From NCBI RefSeq assembly GCF_003049665.1, contig NZ_PYWM01000002.1:1-64000 (forward strand): a DNA stretch of 64,000 bases, given 5' to 3'. The notes beneath the pieces were generated by a model that was given only the letters and a program-made list of their open reading frames with translations, was not told the origin of the DNA and did not search any database. This stretch comes from Lysinibacillus mangiferihumi (GTDB lineage Bacteria > Bacillota > Bacilli > Bacillales_A > Planococcaceae). Each line of letters begins with the position of its first letter. Positions within the stretch are counted from its first letter, which is position 1. Shown piece after piece: positions 15,882 to 25,034 of the stretch. Both the position numbers and the translations under genes were made by a program.

Positions 15882-17747
15882 CTACGAACGTCTTCTACGC
15901 CATCTATTTGCCGTGTGGGGTTGTGCTTGGCTTTCTTTTGAAGGATAAATAGGTTGTGGTACAAACTGTGAGACATTTTGTGTATGAGTCGCAACATGAG
16001 GCGCTGTTTCCTTCGCAACGGACAATTGCTTATTAGCCCTTCTAGATGCGTGCTGTGTTGGCTCAGTCGCTGCTGTAATACTTTGCGCATTATTCAACAA
16101 GGGGGGAGTGGTGTCAGGAGGATGTGACATGGTCGTTGCTGTGGTGCTATGGCTTTCTGTAACATGCGCTATTTCAACATGGGGCTCCGATACGGGATGC
16201 ACATCTTTCATTACGAGAATAGGTCGCATCATATCATGATCCTCATGTTCAAGGAAATGGCAATGCCACATATAATTCCCGATATGGTCTTTCCAGTGCA
16301 TAATAATTTTTGTAACCTTCCCTGCATCAGCTTTGACGGTATCTTTCCAACCTCGTTCGTAGTCACGCGGTTTTTCTGCAGGACCAGTAAATGCTAGCCT
16401 ACCTTCATTTTGATAGAGTTCCACGTCAAATGGTCGTCGTTCAAGAATTTTAAATTGAATTAAATGCAGATGAATAGGATGTATAAACGGCGTAGCATTA
16501 ATAAAATTCCAAACTTCTATACTATCAAGCGCAGGCTTTTCGGTAGCAGGGTCATGGTACATTCGGTCATTTAATAACAACATAGGTCTTCCGAAGTCAT
16601 CCGTAGTGGCACTTAACGGTAAGTTGCGTTCAATCTGTGCATGATGAGGGTGTAAATCCATTGACATTGCAAGTCTTGCAGGCACTTCACTCGTATCCTC
16701 ATTTCGAAGTGGGCAATTTACATTAAACTGCATAATGACGCTAGTATGCTCATCAAAAAAATCGGTATCACCATTCATTAAAGTGATTTCTTGACCTTCG
16801 CATGTTGAAAAGTCAATGATGACATCTGTTCGCTCAGCTGGCAATAATTCAACCGAGTAAATTGCATTTGGGGCAGTTAAAAAGCCACCATCTGTGCCAA
16901 GCTGAATCATTGGCTGCTTGTTGGACAGGCTTAAAACATAGCCTCTTCTATTTGAACCGTTTAACAAACGAAAACGATATTTGCGAGGTTCAACATTTAA
17001 ATAAGGCCATATTTTACCATTAACAACGATCGTGTTTCCAACAAATCCAGGTGTAATGGATGGATTCACCGGCACTGGGAATGGAGGACCTTCTGGATAG
17101 AACAGTGAACCGTCTTCATTAAAGGATTTATCAGCAATTAATAACGGATATTCATAATCGCCACATGGTAAGTTTGAACGTTCTTCTATGGAGTCTCGAA
17201 GCAGGTAAAAACCTGCAAGTCCAGCGTAAACATTTAGGCGCGTTAAAGCCATTGCATGGTCATGATACCACAAAGTTGTACCTGATTGATGGTTCGTATA
17301 TTCATGTATTTCTTTATTAAATTTAGGACCAGTATACGTATAGTCCCTTGTATACCAAGCTTCAGGATGTCCATCGCTTTCCCAATCTACATTGGCACCG
17401 TGAAGATGAGTTACTGTTCGAACCTCTTGGGAGTCATTAGCCGCATGAAGAGTAAAATCAACTGGCAAAAAATGTTTGGTCGGCAATTGATTTTTATATT
17501 TGACATAAATCGTTTTGTCTTTTGAAGCCTCGATGGTCGGACCTGGATAAAGCCCGTTATATCCCCAAATCGTGGATTTTGGAAAGTTTTTATGAAAACT
17601 ATGCTCTGCTTCCATCATCTGCAACTCGTAATAATCTTTCTTCGGATGTCTGCTACTGAATTTTGGTTTTGCGGTAACGGGTTTCGGTAAGGCATCTACA
17701 AATTTGGGGATTGTTGCTGGGTCAGCAGGATTGATTTTTTTATTCAA
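15882..17747 (-). CDS. cotA: Multicopper oxidase, CotA-type spore-coat laccase with long C-terminal tail
   Basis: A three-cupredoxin copper oxidase that oxidises phenols or bilirubin and reduces O2 to water. All copper-ligand motifs are present: THLHGANVD, LWYHDHAM, the C-terminal HPIHLHLIQF, and WHCHFLEHEDHDMMRP (type 1 and trinuclear sites, with Met as axial ligand). There is no signal peptide, as in spore-coat CotA of B. subtilis (513 residues). Here the cupredoxin core ends near residue 510 and a Ser/Thr/His/Pro-rich tail of about 105 residues follows, ending in RWRRRRS. That tail is unusual and may anchor the enzyme in the coat. The start is TTG with AAGGGA upstream; no ATG is available in frame. 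Confidence 0.88.
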   Translation of the reverse strand: MNKKINPADPATIPKFVDALPKPVTAKPKFSSRHPKKDYYELQMMEAEHSFHKNFPKSTIWGYNGLYPGPTIEASKDKTIYVKYKNQLPTKHFLPVDFTLHAANDSQEVRTVTHLHGANVDWESDGHPEAWYTRDYTYTGPKFNKEIHEYTNHQSGTTLWYHDHAMALTRLNVYAGLAGFYLLRDSIEERSNLPCGDYEYPLLIADKSFNEDGSLFYPEGPPFPVPVNPSITPGFVGNTIVVNGKIWPYLNVEPRKYRFRLLNGSNRRGYVLSLSNKQPMIQLGTDGGFLTAPNAIYSVELLPAERTDVIIDFSTCEGQEITLMNGDTDFFDEHTSVIMQFNVNCPLRNEDTSEVPARLAMSMDLHPHHAQIERNLPLSATTDDFGRPMLLLNDRMYHDPATEKPALDSIEVWNFINATPFIHPIHLHLIQFKILERRPFDVELYQNEGRLAFTGPAEKPRDYERGWKDTVKADAGKVTKIIMHWKDHIGNYMWHCHFLEHEDHDMMRPILVMKDVHPVSEPHVEIAHVTESHSTTATTMSHPPDTTPPLLNNAQSITAATEPTQHASRRANKQLSVAKETAPHVATHTQNVSQFVPQPIYPSKESQAQPHTANRWRRRRS

Positions 17748-18192
17748 AACATCACGTCCCTTACATTTTTACAAACTTAACTTCATCATATGGGTAAAAA
17801 CAATAAGAAACGAGGACAATAATGGAAGTATTTGTGCTAATATATAAAAAATATTAAATTTCAAAAATTCATGCAATCTGCTAATGAGTAGCCAATAAGT
17901 CATATATTTACTATACATATAAACGAAAGCAGCGTTTTTAGTTGATAGCGTAAGGGCCGCTGATGAACGAGCAGTCCCTTTGCTTATTGTGGCTTACTAG
18001 CATAAAGGAAGGGCAAGTACTATACGCTCTTTGATAAAACATTCATCATTCGATATGTTTAGTAATTTATGGGATATGATAGAAATGACGGACGAGTGTA
18101 TAGGACTTCGCTTATAATTAATGAATAGGCTAACTGCTACATTAAGGTGTGATGGATAAGGGAAAATCCGAGCATAGAGAAGTGGTGATGAA
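17748..18192. other. 445-bp divergent intergenic region
   Basis: Promoter region for the laccase (minus) and the TPR-GGDEF gene (plus). An imperfect hairpin lies near 17950-17981. No gene or known RNA was recognised. Confidence 0.45.
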
Positions 18193-19614
18193 TTGGAGTT
18201 AACATTAGAACAATTAAACAAAACAATCCTGGAAATGCGGACGAAAGGGCGTTTGACAGAAGCTCTAACTCTTGCTGAACAGGGACTTTTAGTAGCAGTA
18301 GAAAATGATAATCATAGGCACGGACTAGATTTATTCTTCCAAAAGATATTAATTCATCATGCTCTAGGTGATACATTAAGCATGGTACGTCATATCCAAG
18401 AATATGAGGAGTGCTGCCAAAAGTACGGCACGAAAAAGGACTTTATGAATTACAATCTGGTCATGTCCTTAATATATGATCTGGTTGGTTTCAGAGAAAA
18501 AACGGTGGAAATGACAAAAAAGTCTATTGAATATGCTACGCAGTTAAAAGATATTAAAATGCTTGTACGTTGCCATAGTAATCTATGCTATTTAGAAGTT
18601 GAAAATGGCTGTTATATGGAGGCTCTTGAAGCGGCTTTTATTGCAAGAAATTATAATGTGGAGCTTGCAAAGACTCTTCCAGAATTAGCAAAATTACAAG
18701 AGATTCGCATTCATAATAATATGGCGGATGTGTATATTTTAGAGGGCGATTTTGTTACTGCTCAAGCTTTGTTGGATCAGACATTGAATTCTGAAATTAT
18801 TCAAAATCATAAACGAGAAAAGGTAGCCGCATTGTTTGGCTATGGTTTTTTATACGAGCATCAACATCGACTTGAAGAAGCGGTAGACTATTATAAGCAA
18901 GCGATAGAATTAGCGCAATCCTATGGTGATAACCCCATTACGAAGAAAGTTATGCGCATGCTTTTAAACGTACTTTATCAATTGGATTATCGTAATGAAA
19001 TATTTGATGTGCAACGCGCCTATATAGAGCTATCAGAAAAAATGAGTGCAGATAATCTGCTTCAACAGGTGATGAATCTAGAATTTAATCGACAAAAAGA
19101 GACTCTGGAAAAAAGGGCGCTATATGATCCGTTAACAGGTGTTCTAAATCGTCATTTTCTTGATATAGAACTGAACGATTGGTTAAATGAGGCACAGGCA
19201 TGCCACCAATATGTCGGTGTAATTGTACTCGATATTGATTATTTTAAAGCATACAATGATCAATATGGCCACTTATTTGGCGATATGGTGTTGCAACTAC
19301 TTGCTACGGGGCTAAAAGATTTTTTGCATAATCAAGAAGCGGTGATTATCCGTTATGGTGGTGATGAATTTATTATTTGTCTTCGGCATAAGAGTAAGAT
19401 GTTTTTAAATGATAGTATAAAAGAATTGCATGCCTTCATGTTAACTTTAAAATTAGAACATGAATATGATAGCTATCCACTAAAAGTTAGTTTAGGTGCC
19501 TGTTTGAATGACCAAAAAAATTATGAATATATAAAGCTTTTTAAGCAAGCAGATCGCAACTTGTACAAAGCCAAAAATAACGGGCGTGCTAGTTATGTTA
19601 TTAGTGTACAATAA
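18193..19614 (+). CDS. TPR-repeat diguanylate cyclase (GGDEF)
   Basis: A 473-residue cytoplasmic protein. Residues 1-300 are a run of helical tetratricopeptide-like repeats. A linker (EFNRQKETLEKRALYDPLTGVLNR) leads into a GGDEF domain with intact RYGGDEF active site, so it should make c-di-GMP from GTP. The inhibitory RxxD site that normally sits before GGDEF is replaced (NQEA), so feedback inhibition is probably absent. The TPR part presumably senses a protein or peptide partner. The start is TTG 18193, placed by AGAAGTGGTGAT; no membrane segments. Single gene with its own terminator. Confidence 0.88.
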   Translation: MELTLEQLNKTILEMRTKGRLTEALTLAEQGLLVAVENDNHRHGLDLFFQKILIHHALGDTLSMVRHIQEYEECCQKYGTKKDFMNYNLVMSLIYDLVGFREKTVEMTKKSIEYATQLKDIKMLVRCHSNLCYLEVENGCYMEALEAAFIARNYNVELAKTLPELAKLQEIRIHNNMADVYILEGDFVTAQALLDQTLNSEIIQNHKREKVAALFGYGFLYEHQHRLEEAVDYYKQAIELAQSYGDNPITKKVMRMLLNVLYQLDYRNEIFDVQRAYIELSEKMSADNLLQQVMNLEFNRQKETLEKRALYDPLTGVLNRHFLDIELNDWLNEAQACHQYVGVIVLDIDYFKAYNDQYGHLFGDMVLQLLATGLKDFLHNQEAVIIRYGGDEFIICLRHKSKMFLNDSIKELHAFMLTLKLEHEYDSYPLKVSLGACLNDQKNYEYIKLFKQADRNLYKAKNNGRASYVISVQ

Positions 19615-19961
19615 AAAGTTTTACAGCTTTAGTATCATTGTCAATTTTAGTAAAAATCTATTTTCATCATTCCCACTGTCAATACTAGGCAGTGGGAATA
19701 AATTTGTTTTCAATGATGGTCCTTTTTAATTATAGAAAAAAGAGATTTCCCTCAAAAAACTTTTCTCTTTGTGAAAAAGAATAGGAACTTTTGACGGGAA
19801 AGGGCTGTCTATTTTCATGAAAGAGTAAAAATTGAAAATAGATACTCTAATCATTTGAAAACGTTGGTTTATCAACGTACAATAAATGAAATTAGCAAAC
19901 ACGACAACGAGATTTTGGTGTATAATGTTGTGGTATGAGGAAAGAAAGCAGGTTGGCAAAA
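19615..19961. other. Gap before the tseB operon
   Basis: Contains the terminator at 19669-19710 and a TATAAT (19921-19926 region) likely belonging to the tseB operon promoter. No gene was recognised. Confidence 0.4.
19669..19710 (+). terminator. Terminator of the TPR-GGDEF gene
   Basis: 10-bp stem ATTCCCACTG / CAGTGGGAAT followed by a T-rich region. Confidence 0.75.
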
Positions 19962-20063
19962 ATGGTAAGCAAAATGAAAGTGTGCGCAGTGATAGACACG
20001 CAAAAATATCAGGCATTCTTAGCAAACAAAAAGCTAGGTGTGAAACATAAGGTGAATATATGA
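19962..20063 (+). CDS. Possible 33-residue leader ORF overlapping tseB
   Basis: An open frame of 33 codons (in-frame ATG also at 19935) rich in Lys, ending ATATGA so that its stop overlaps the ATG of tseB, a classic translational-coupling arrangement. It occupies the position of ypmA in B. subtilis but I see no similarity to YpmA. The ribosome site is weak. It may be a genuine small gene or chance. Confidence 0.3.
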   Translation: MVSKMKVCAVIDTQKYQAFLANKKLGVKHKVNI

Positions 20064-20542
20064 AAAACTGGTTGATTTTCATTTCTGTCTTTATGGTTTC
20101 CTTATCACTTGTCATTAGTATTTTAGTACTCTGGAAAGCCGAGGCTCCGTTTAGTTCAATTGAAGAAAAGGCTGAACAGTTGGCGCTTGATGCCAAAGCT
20201 CTAGCAATTGTCACGGAGTCCTACACATATAATGGCAAAAATTCGTATGTTACTGTATTTGGGGTAGACGAATACGGTGACAAAAAGGCTGTCTTTGTTC
20301 CAACGAATCTAGAAGAGGATTCCATTCAGGAAGTATTTTTGAAAGATGGTATTACGGAAAAGCAAGCATTATCGGTTTTTAAAAAAGAAGGAAATGTACA
20401 AAAGGTTCTTCATATGAAATTAGGCTATGAGGAGGCTGGAGCTGTTTGGGAAATTACATACCTAAACGATCAAGATAAACTCAACTATGTCTATATTTTG
20501 TTTAAGGACGGCGACTGGTGGAAGCGCATTAAGAATTTATAA
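20060..20542 (+). CDS. tseB: Cell wall elongation regulator TseB-like (YpmB)
   Basis: A 160-residue membrane-anchored protein: one N-terminal hydrophobic segment (residues 4-24) then an extracytoplasmic part with two PepSY-like/DUF5590 halves (AKALAIVTESYTYNGKNSYVTVFG and GYEEAGAVWEITYL). This matches YpmB of B. subtilis, renamed TseB, which works with PBP2A in lateral cell-wall synthesis. The neighbourhood tseB-aspB-asnS-dnaD-nth-ypoC is the B. subtilis order, which strengthens the call. The ATG 20060 has AAGGTGA five bases upstream. Only 16 bases separate it from aspB. Confidence 0.85.
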   Translation: MKNWLIFISVFMVSLSLVISILVLWKAEAPFSSIEEKAEQLALDAKALAIVTESYTYNGKNSYVTVFGVDEYGDKKAVFVPTNLEEDSIQEVFLKDGITEKQALSVFKKEGNVQKVLHMKLGYEEAGAVWEITYLNDQDKLNYVYILFKDGDWWKRIKNL

Positions 20543-20558
20543 GAGGAGTAGATCCCGT

Positions 20559-21752
20559 ATGAAAAAATTATTAGCAAATCGAGTGAAAACTTTAACACCA
20601 TCTTCAACATTAGCAATTACTGCAAAAGCAAAAGAATTAAAAGAGCAAGGTATCGATGTAATTGGTCTAGGTGCTGGTGAGCCAGACTTCAACACACCAC
20701 GCAATATTCTAGATGCGGCTATTGACTCTATGGAAAAAGGTTTAACAAAATATACACCTGCAGGCGGTCTTCCAGTTTTAAAGAAAGCCATTATTGACAA
20801 ACTTCAACGCGACAACAATCTTACATATAAACCGAACGAGGTTATCGTAGGTGTTGGGGCAAAACATATTCTTTACACATTATTCCAAGTGATTTTAAAT
20901 GAAGGCGATGAAGTAATCATCCCTATTCCTTATTGGGTATCGTATCCAGAGCAAGTGAAACTAGCGGGTGGCGTGCCTGTATATGTTGAAGGAACACGTG
21001 AACAAGGTTATAAAATTACTGCGGATCAATTACGCGCAGCTGTTACGGAGAAAACGAAAGCAGTTATCATTAACTCGCCAAGCAACCCATCTGGTATGAT
21101 TTATTCTCGCGATGAGCTAGCAGAACTTGCGGCTGTTGCAGAAGAAAAAGATATTTTAATCGTGTCAGATGAAATTTATGAGAAGCTTGTATACAATGGT
21201 ATTGAGCATTATTCAATTGCACAACTTTCAGATGCATTGAAAGCACGTACAATTGTAGTCAATGGTGTAGCTAAATCTCACTCTATGACAGGCTGGCGTA
21301 TCGGGTATGCAGCAGGTGATGCAGACATTATTAAACCAATGACTGACCTTGCTTCACACTCTACATCAAACGCGACAACAACTGCACAGTATGCAACAGT
21401 GGAAGCGTATAATGGACCACAAGACACTGTAGAAGAAATGCGCCAAGCATTTGAATCTCGTCTTGAAAAAATCTATCCACAAATTAGTGCAATTCCTGGC
21501 TTCAATGTATTAAAACCGCAAGGCGCATTTTACTTATTACCAGATGTAGCAGAAGCGATGGCTCATACTGGTTATGATTCAGTAGATGCATTTGCTGCGG
21601 ATATTTTAACTGAAGCAAACGTAGCAGTGATTCCGGGCTCTGGCTTTGGTGCACCAACTACAATGCGATTATCTTATGCTACATCTTTAGAATTATTAGA
21701 AGAGGCAGTCCGTCGTATTGATGCATTCGTAAAATCAAAATGGCAAGACTAA
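20559..21752 (+). CDS. aspB: Aspartate aminotransferase, class I PLP-dependent
   Basis: A 397-residue fold-type I aminotransferase interconverting aspartate/2-oxoglutarate and oxaloacetate/glutamate. The motif [12 protein letters not shown] (residues about 37-48), the PLP-binding Lys at about residue 239 in [24 protein letters not shown] and the C-terminal RLSYA arginine are all present. The ATG at 20559 follows AAGAGGAG; a longer frame into tseB has no basis. It makes the aspartate used by the asnS and DNA-metabolism neighbours in the sense of shared operon, not of complex. Confidence 0.92.
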   Translation: MKKLLANRVKTLTPSSTLAITAKAKELKEQGIDVIGLGAGEPDFNTPRNILDAAIDSMEKGLTKYTPAGGLPVLKKAIIDKLQRDNNLTYKPNEVIVGVGAKHILYTLFQVILNEGDEVIIPIPYWVSYPEQVKLAGGVPVYVEGTREQGYKITADQLRAAVTEKTKAVIINSPSNPSGMIYSRDELAELAAVAEEKDILIVSDEIYEKLVYNGIEHYSIAQLSDALKARTIVVNGVAKSHSMTGWRIGYAAGDADIIKPMTDLASHSTSNATTTAQYATVEAYNGPQDTVEEMRQAFESRLEKIYPQISAIPGFNVLKPQGAFYLLPDVAEAMAHTGYDSVDAFAADILTEANVAVIPGSGFGAPTTMRLSYATSLELLEEAVRRIDAFVKSKWQD

Positions 21753-21780
21753 TCCTTCTAACCAACTTTGGAGGATTTTT

Positions 21781-23076
21781 ATGAAAAAAATTATGATTCA
21801 AGATATGCCACAGCATATCGGTGAAACAGTCAAGCTAGGTGCTTGGTTAGCTAACAAACGTTCAAGTGGTAAAATTGCTTTCTTACAACTGCGCGATGGT
21901 TCAGGTTTTGTGCAAGGCGTTGTTGTGAAAGAAGAAGTAGGCGAAGAAATTTTTGCGATTGCAAAAGGTATGACGCAAGAAACGTCGATGTACGTGATTG
22001 GCGAGGTGAAGGCCGACGAGCGTTCAAGCTTTGGCTGTGAACTAGCAGTTACAGGCATTGAAGTGTTACATGCAGCGACTGATTTCCCAATTACGCCTAA
22101 AGAGCATGGCCCTGAATTTTTAATGGATAACCGCCACCTATGGTTACGTTCTCGTAAGCAACATGCGGTGATGAAAATTCGTAACGAAATTATTCGTGCC
22201 ACTTACGAGTTTTTCAACAATAATGGCTTTACGAAAATGGATCCACCAATTTTAACGGGTTCAGCGCCTGAAGGGACTTCAGAGCTATTCCACACGAAAT
22301 ATTTTGATGAAGATGCGTATTTATCTCAATCTGGTCAGCTTTATATGGAAGCAGCTGCAATGGCGTTAGGGAAGGTTTTCTCTTTCGGTCCGACGTTCCG
22401 TGCGGAGAAATCTAAAACACGCCGTCACCTTATCGAATTCTGGATGATTGAACCGGAAATGGCTTTTGTGGAATTTGAAGAAAATTTAGAAGTACAAGAA
22501 CAATATGTGGAGCATATTGTACAGTCTGTTCTGGCAAACTGTACGCTAGAATTAGAGCGACTTGGCCGTGATACATCTACACTTCAAAATATCAAAGCGC
22601 CATTCCCTCGTATTTCATACGACGATGCCATTAAACTATTACATGAACAAGGTTTTGATGATATTGAATGGGGAGATGACTTCGGTGCGCCACATGAAAC
22701 TGCCATTGCCAATTCATTTGACAAACCAGTATTCATTACGTGCTATCCAACAGGCATCAAACCATTCTACATGCAACCACATCCTGATCGTGATGATGTT
22801 GTGTTATGTGCTGACTTAATTGCACCTGAAGGTTACGGTGAAATTATCGGCGGTTCAGAGCGTATTCATGACTACGAATTATTAAAATCTCGTCTAGAAG
22901 AACATAACTTATCATTAGATGCTTATGCATGGTATTTAGAACTTCGTAAGCAAGGATCCGTACCGCATTCTGGATTCGGTCTAGGGTTAGAACGAACAGT
23001 TGCATGGATTTCTGGGACAGAGCATATTCGTGAAACGATTCCATTCCCACGTTTATTAAACCGCTTATATCCATAA
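21781..23076 (+). CDS. asnS: Asparaginyl-tRNA synthetase
   Basis: A 431-residue class IIb aminoacyl-tRNA synthetase. An N-terminal OB-fold anticodon-binding domain (about residues 15-100, [14 protein letters not shown]) is joined to the catalytic core with motif 1 ([21 protein letters not shown]), motif 2 ([24 protein letters not shown]) and motif 3 ([15 protein letters not shown]). The length equals that of B. subtilis AsnS within one residue. GGAGG precedes the ATG; aspB ends 28 bases upstream. A terminator-like hairpin follows. No T-box leader is present, consistent with internal operon position. Confidence 0.95.
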   Translation: MKKIMIQDMPQHIGETVKLGAWLANKRSSGKIAFLQLRDGSGFVQGVVVKEEVGEEIFAIAKGMTQETSMYVIGEVKADERSSFGCELAVTGIEVLHAATDFPITPKEHGPEFLMDNRHLWLRSRKQHAVMKIRNEIIRATYEFFNNNGFTKMDPPILTGSAPEGTSELFHTKYFDEDAYLSQSGQLYMEAAAMALGKVFSFGPTFRAEKSKTRRHLIEFWMIEPEMAFVEFEENLEVQEQYVEHIVQSVLANCTLELERLGRDTSTLQNIKAPFPRISYDDAIKLLHEQGFDDIEWGDDFGAPHETAIANSFDKPVFITCYPTGIKPFYMQPHPDRDDVVLCADLIAPEGYGEIIGGSERIHDYELLKSRLEEHNLSLDAYAWYLELRKQGSVPHSGFGLGLERTVAWISGTEHIRETIPFPRLLNRLYP

Positions 23077-23105
23077 TCGGTTAGCAATAAACAGAAACAA
23101 TTGCA

Positions 23106-23139
23106 AAGTCGCGTAGTGAAATTTCTACGCGGCTTTTCT
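23106..23139 (+). terminator. Terminator-like hairpin between asnS and dnaD
   Basis: Stem GTCGCGTAG / CTACGCGGC followed by TTTTCT. It probably attenuates transcription into dnaD. Confidence 0.65.
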
Positions 23140-23169
23140 ACTTACTTAGAAAAAAGGAGTCATGTCTAC

Positions 23170-23901
23170 ATGAATACAAAAAATAATCGACTCCGTACAT
23201 GGACTGAGCAGAGAACGATACACATTCCTCAGCTCTTTTTTCAGTTTTATAAGGAGTTAAATATTGAGGATGATGAGGCGCTTATCGTCTTGCATTTACT
23301 TGCCTATCATGTTGAAGGAAATGATTTTCCTACACCAACAGACCTGATGAATCGTCTCACGATGCCTAGTAATGAAATTACATCGCGCTTACAAAGACTT
23401 ATGCAAAAAGGCTTCCTTGAGATTACACGTGACGTTGATAAGACTACTGGCAAGCTGTACGAAAAATATTCGGTGTACCCTCTTTGGGAACGTATCTTGC
23501 ATATTATAGAATTGAAAGAGCAACAAAAATCAGCAGCTACGCTTCGTCAAGAAGAGGGCGAGGTATTCCGTTTATTTGAAGAAGAAATGGGGCGTCTTTT
23601 ATCTCCTTTAGAGCTAGAAAAAATTGGTTCTTGGTTAGATGAGGATAGGCACAGTCCTTCACTTATTAAAGAAGCGTTAAAAGAGGCTGTGTTTGCTGGA
23701 AAACTAAGCATTCGCTATATCGATCGGATTTTGTTGGAGTGGAAAAAGAAAAATATAACAACACCACAAGCTGCACATAAGCAAGGCGAACAGTTCCGTG
23801 AAAAGCAAAACTTGACTAGACCGCAATCCCGCACGTTACAGCAAGAAACGCAGTCGACAAATAAAGTACCATTTTATAACTGGTTAGAAGAAAGAGAATA
23901 G
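23170..23901 (+). CDS. dnaD: DNA replication initiation protein DnaD
   Basis: A 243-residue primosome protein that acts with DnaA and DnaB at replication initiation in Firmicutes. The N-terminal winged helix (about residues 20-115, with PTPTDLMNRLTMPSNEITSRL) drives oligomerisation. The C-terminal DnaB_2 domain (RLLSPLELEKIGSWLDED..IKEALKEAV..YIDRILLEW) binds DNA, ending in an unstructured tail VPFYNWLEERE typical of DnaD. ATG 23170 with AAAAGGAG upstream is chosen; extending to TTG 23101 would run through the hairpin. Confidence 0.92.
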   Translation: MNTKNNRLRTWTEQRTIHIPQLFFQFYKELNIEDDEALIVLHLLAYHVEGNDFPTPTDLMNRLTMPSNEITSRLQRLMQKGFLEITRDVDKTTGKLYEKYSVYPLWERILHIIELKEQQKSAATLRQEEGEVFRLFEEEMGRLLSPLELEKIGSWLDEDRHSPSLIKEALKEAVFAGKLSIRYIDRILLEWKKKNITTPQAAHKQGEQFREKQNLTRPQSRTLQQETQSTNKVPFYNWLEERE

Positions 23902-23915
23902 GGGGATTTTAGGGA

Positions 23916-24578
23916 ATGTTAACAAAAAAACAGTGGGAGCATTGTTTAGCTGAAATGGACCGCATGTTTCCTGATGCACATTGTGAACTTGTGCATGACA
24001 ACCCGTTCGAGCTGACAATCGCCACGTTATTATCTGCACAATGTACAGATGTACTTGTTAATAAAGTAACGAAAACGTTGTTTCAAAAATATAAAACACC
24101 CCAAGATTATTTAGCGGTGTCCTTAGAGGAGCTACAACAGGATATTCGTTCTATTGGTCTTTATCGAAATAAAGCAAAAAATATTCAACTTTTATGTGAG
24201 CGACTTTTGACTGAATATGGTGGGCAAATTCCTGCAAGTCGAGAGGAACTTGTTACCTTGCCAGGTGTAGGTCGTAAAACAGCGAATGTTGTGCTATCCG
24301 TAGCCTTTGACATACCAGCGCTTGCAGTCGATACACATGTAGAGCGCGTATCTAAACGATTAGGCTTATGTCGCTGGAAAGACTCAGTTCTTGAGGTGGA
24401 AGAAACGATTATGAAAAAAACACCGATGGACAAGTGGTCGAAAACCCATCATCAGCTAATTTTCTTCGGTCGCTATCATTGCAAGGCACAAAATCCAGGT
24501 TGCGCAACATGTCCGTTATTAGGTGATTGTCGTGAAGGACAAAAGCGTTTTAAAAAAGGACTGGTGACCAAAGCATGA
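23916..24578 (+). CDS. nth: Endonuclease III
   Basis: Base-excision repair DNA glycosylase/AP lyase removing oxidised pyrimidines. It has 220 residues with the helix-hairpin-helix LPGVGRKTANVVL (catalytic Lys121), catalytic Asp139 in AVDTHVERV, and a C-terminal [4Fe-4S] cluster with canonical spacing Cys189-x6-Cys196-x2-Cys199-x5-Cys205. The stop overlaps the next start (ATGA), so ypoC is translationally coupled. The dnaD-nth pairing is conserved in Bacillales. Confidence 0.96.
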   Translation: MLTKKQWEHCLAEMDRMFPDAHCELVHDNPFELTIATLLSAQCTDVLVNKVTKTLFQKYKTPQDYLAVSLEELQQDIRSIGLYRNKAKNIQLLCERLLTEYGGQIPASREELVTLPGVGRKTANVVLSVAFDIPALAVDTHVERVSKRLGLCRWKDSVLEVEETIMKKTPMDKWSKTHHQLIFFGRYHCKAQNPGCATCPLLGDCREGQKRFKKGLVTKA

Positions 24579-24889
24579 ATATTGATGCAATCACAAAAGA
24601 AAAAATTGATGAATGGTTTGCACAGTGGGCATTGCTAGAAGCGCAAATACATGCAGCCCATCAAGCACGTAATGGGAAAGCAAAAGGCCTTATGGAAGAG
24701 GCTATACGTTTGTTTGAACGTTTAGTTAACGAAGCAGGTGAAGAAGTATTGCCCATAAATGGAGTGGAACGTTTAACTTTTATTAAAACGAAACCAGGTC
24801 AATATGCGTGTTATCGTCAAATAGATGAATTATTTAAAGAAACGAAAAAACGAACGGCACGTTTGCGCTTACAGGCGACTAAACGCTAA
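24575..24889 (+). CDS. ypoC: YpoC-like small protein
   Basis: A 104-residue helical, charged cytoplasmic protein of unknown function. It follows nth with a 4-base overlap, exactly as ypoC does in B. subtilis, and its pattern (a long helix with HAAHQARNGKAKGLMEEAIRLFERLV, then INGVERLTFIKTKPGQYACYRQIDELF) fits that family. It closes the operon, followed by a strong terminator. No catalytic motif is visible. Confidence 0.75.
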   Translation: MNIDAITKEKIDEWFAQWALLEAQIHAAHQARNGKAKGLMEEAIRLFERLVNEAGEEVLPINGVERLTFIKTKPGQYACYRQIDELFKETKKRTARLRLQATKR

Positions 24890-24904
24890 AGTATACATGA
24901 TAAA

Positions 24905-24956
24905 TAAAAGGTTGTCCGATAAGTGATTGAACTTAAAAAGGACAACCTTCTTTTAT
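24905..24956 (+). terminator. Terminator of the tseB-ypoC operon
   Basis: 11-bp stem AAAGGTTGTCC / GGACAACCTT with a 21-base loop and following TCTTTTATTT. Confidence 0.8.
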
Positions 24957-24965
24957 TTATAAAAT

Positions 24966-25012
24966 ATAAAAACAGGTGGAGAAACATTTCGGTTTCTGCA
25001 CCTGTTTTTTAG
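24966..25012. terminator. Bidirectional terminator between ypoC and ponA
   Basis: AAACAGGTG.AGAAAC / GTTTCT.CACCTGTTTT stem with one internal mismatch. The T-run on each side makes it serve ponA (minus) as well. Confidence 0.8.
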
Positions 25013-25034
25013 TATTTAGTAAATCTTAAATTAA

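Noticed and set aside
21753..21780. T-box leader for asnS
   Set aside because: The gap is only 28 bases inside an operon and contains no T-box sequence.
21798..22202. Long antisense frame within asnS
   Set aside because: It is a shadow of the asnS coding frame with no start signals.
23101..23169. Longer N-terminus for DnaD starting at TTG 23101
   Set aside because: The extension runs through a terminator-like hairpin and has no ribosome site, while ATG 23170 has a good one.
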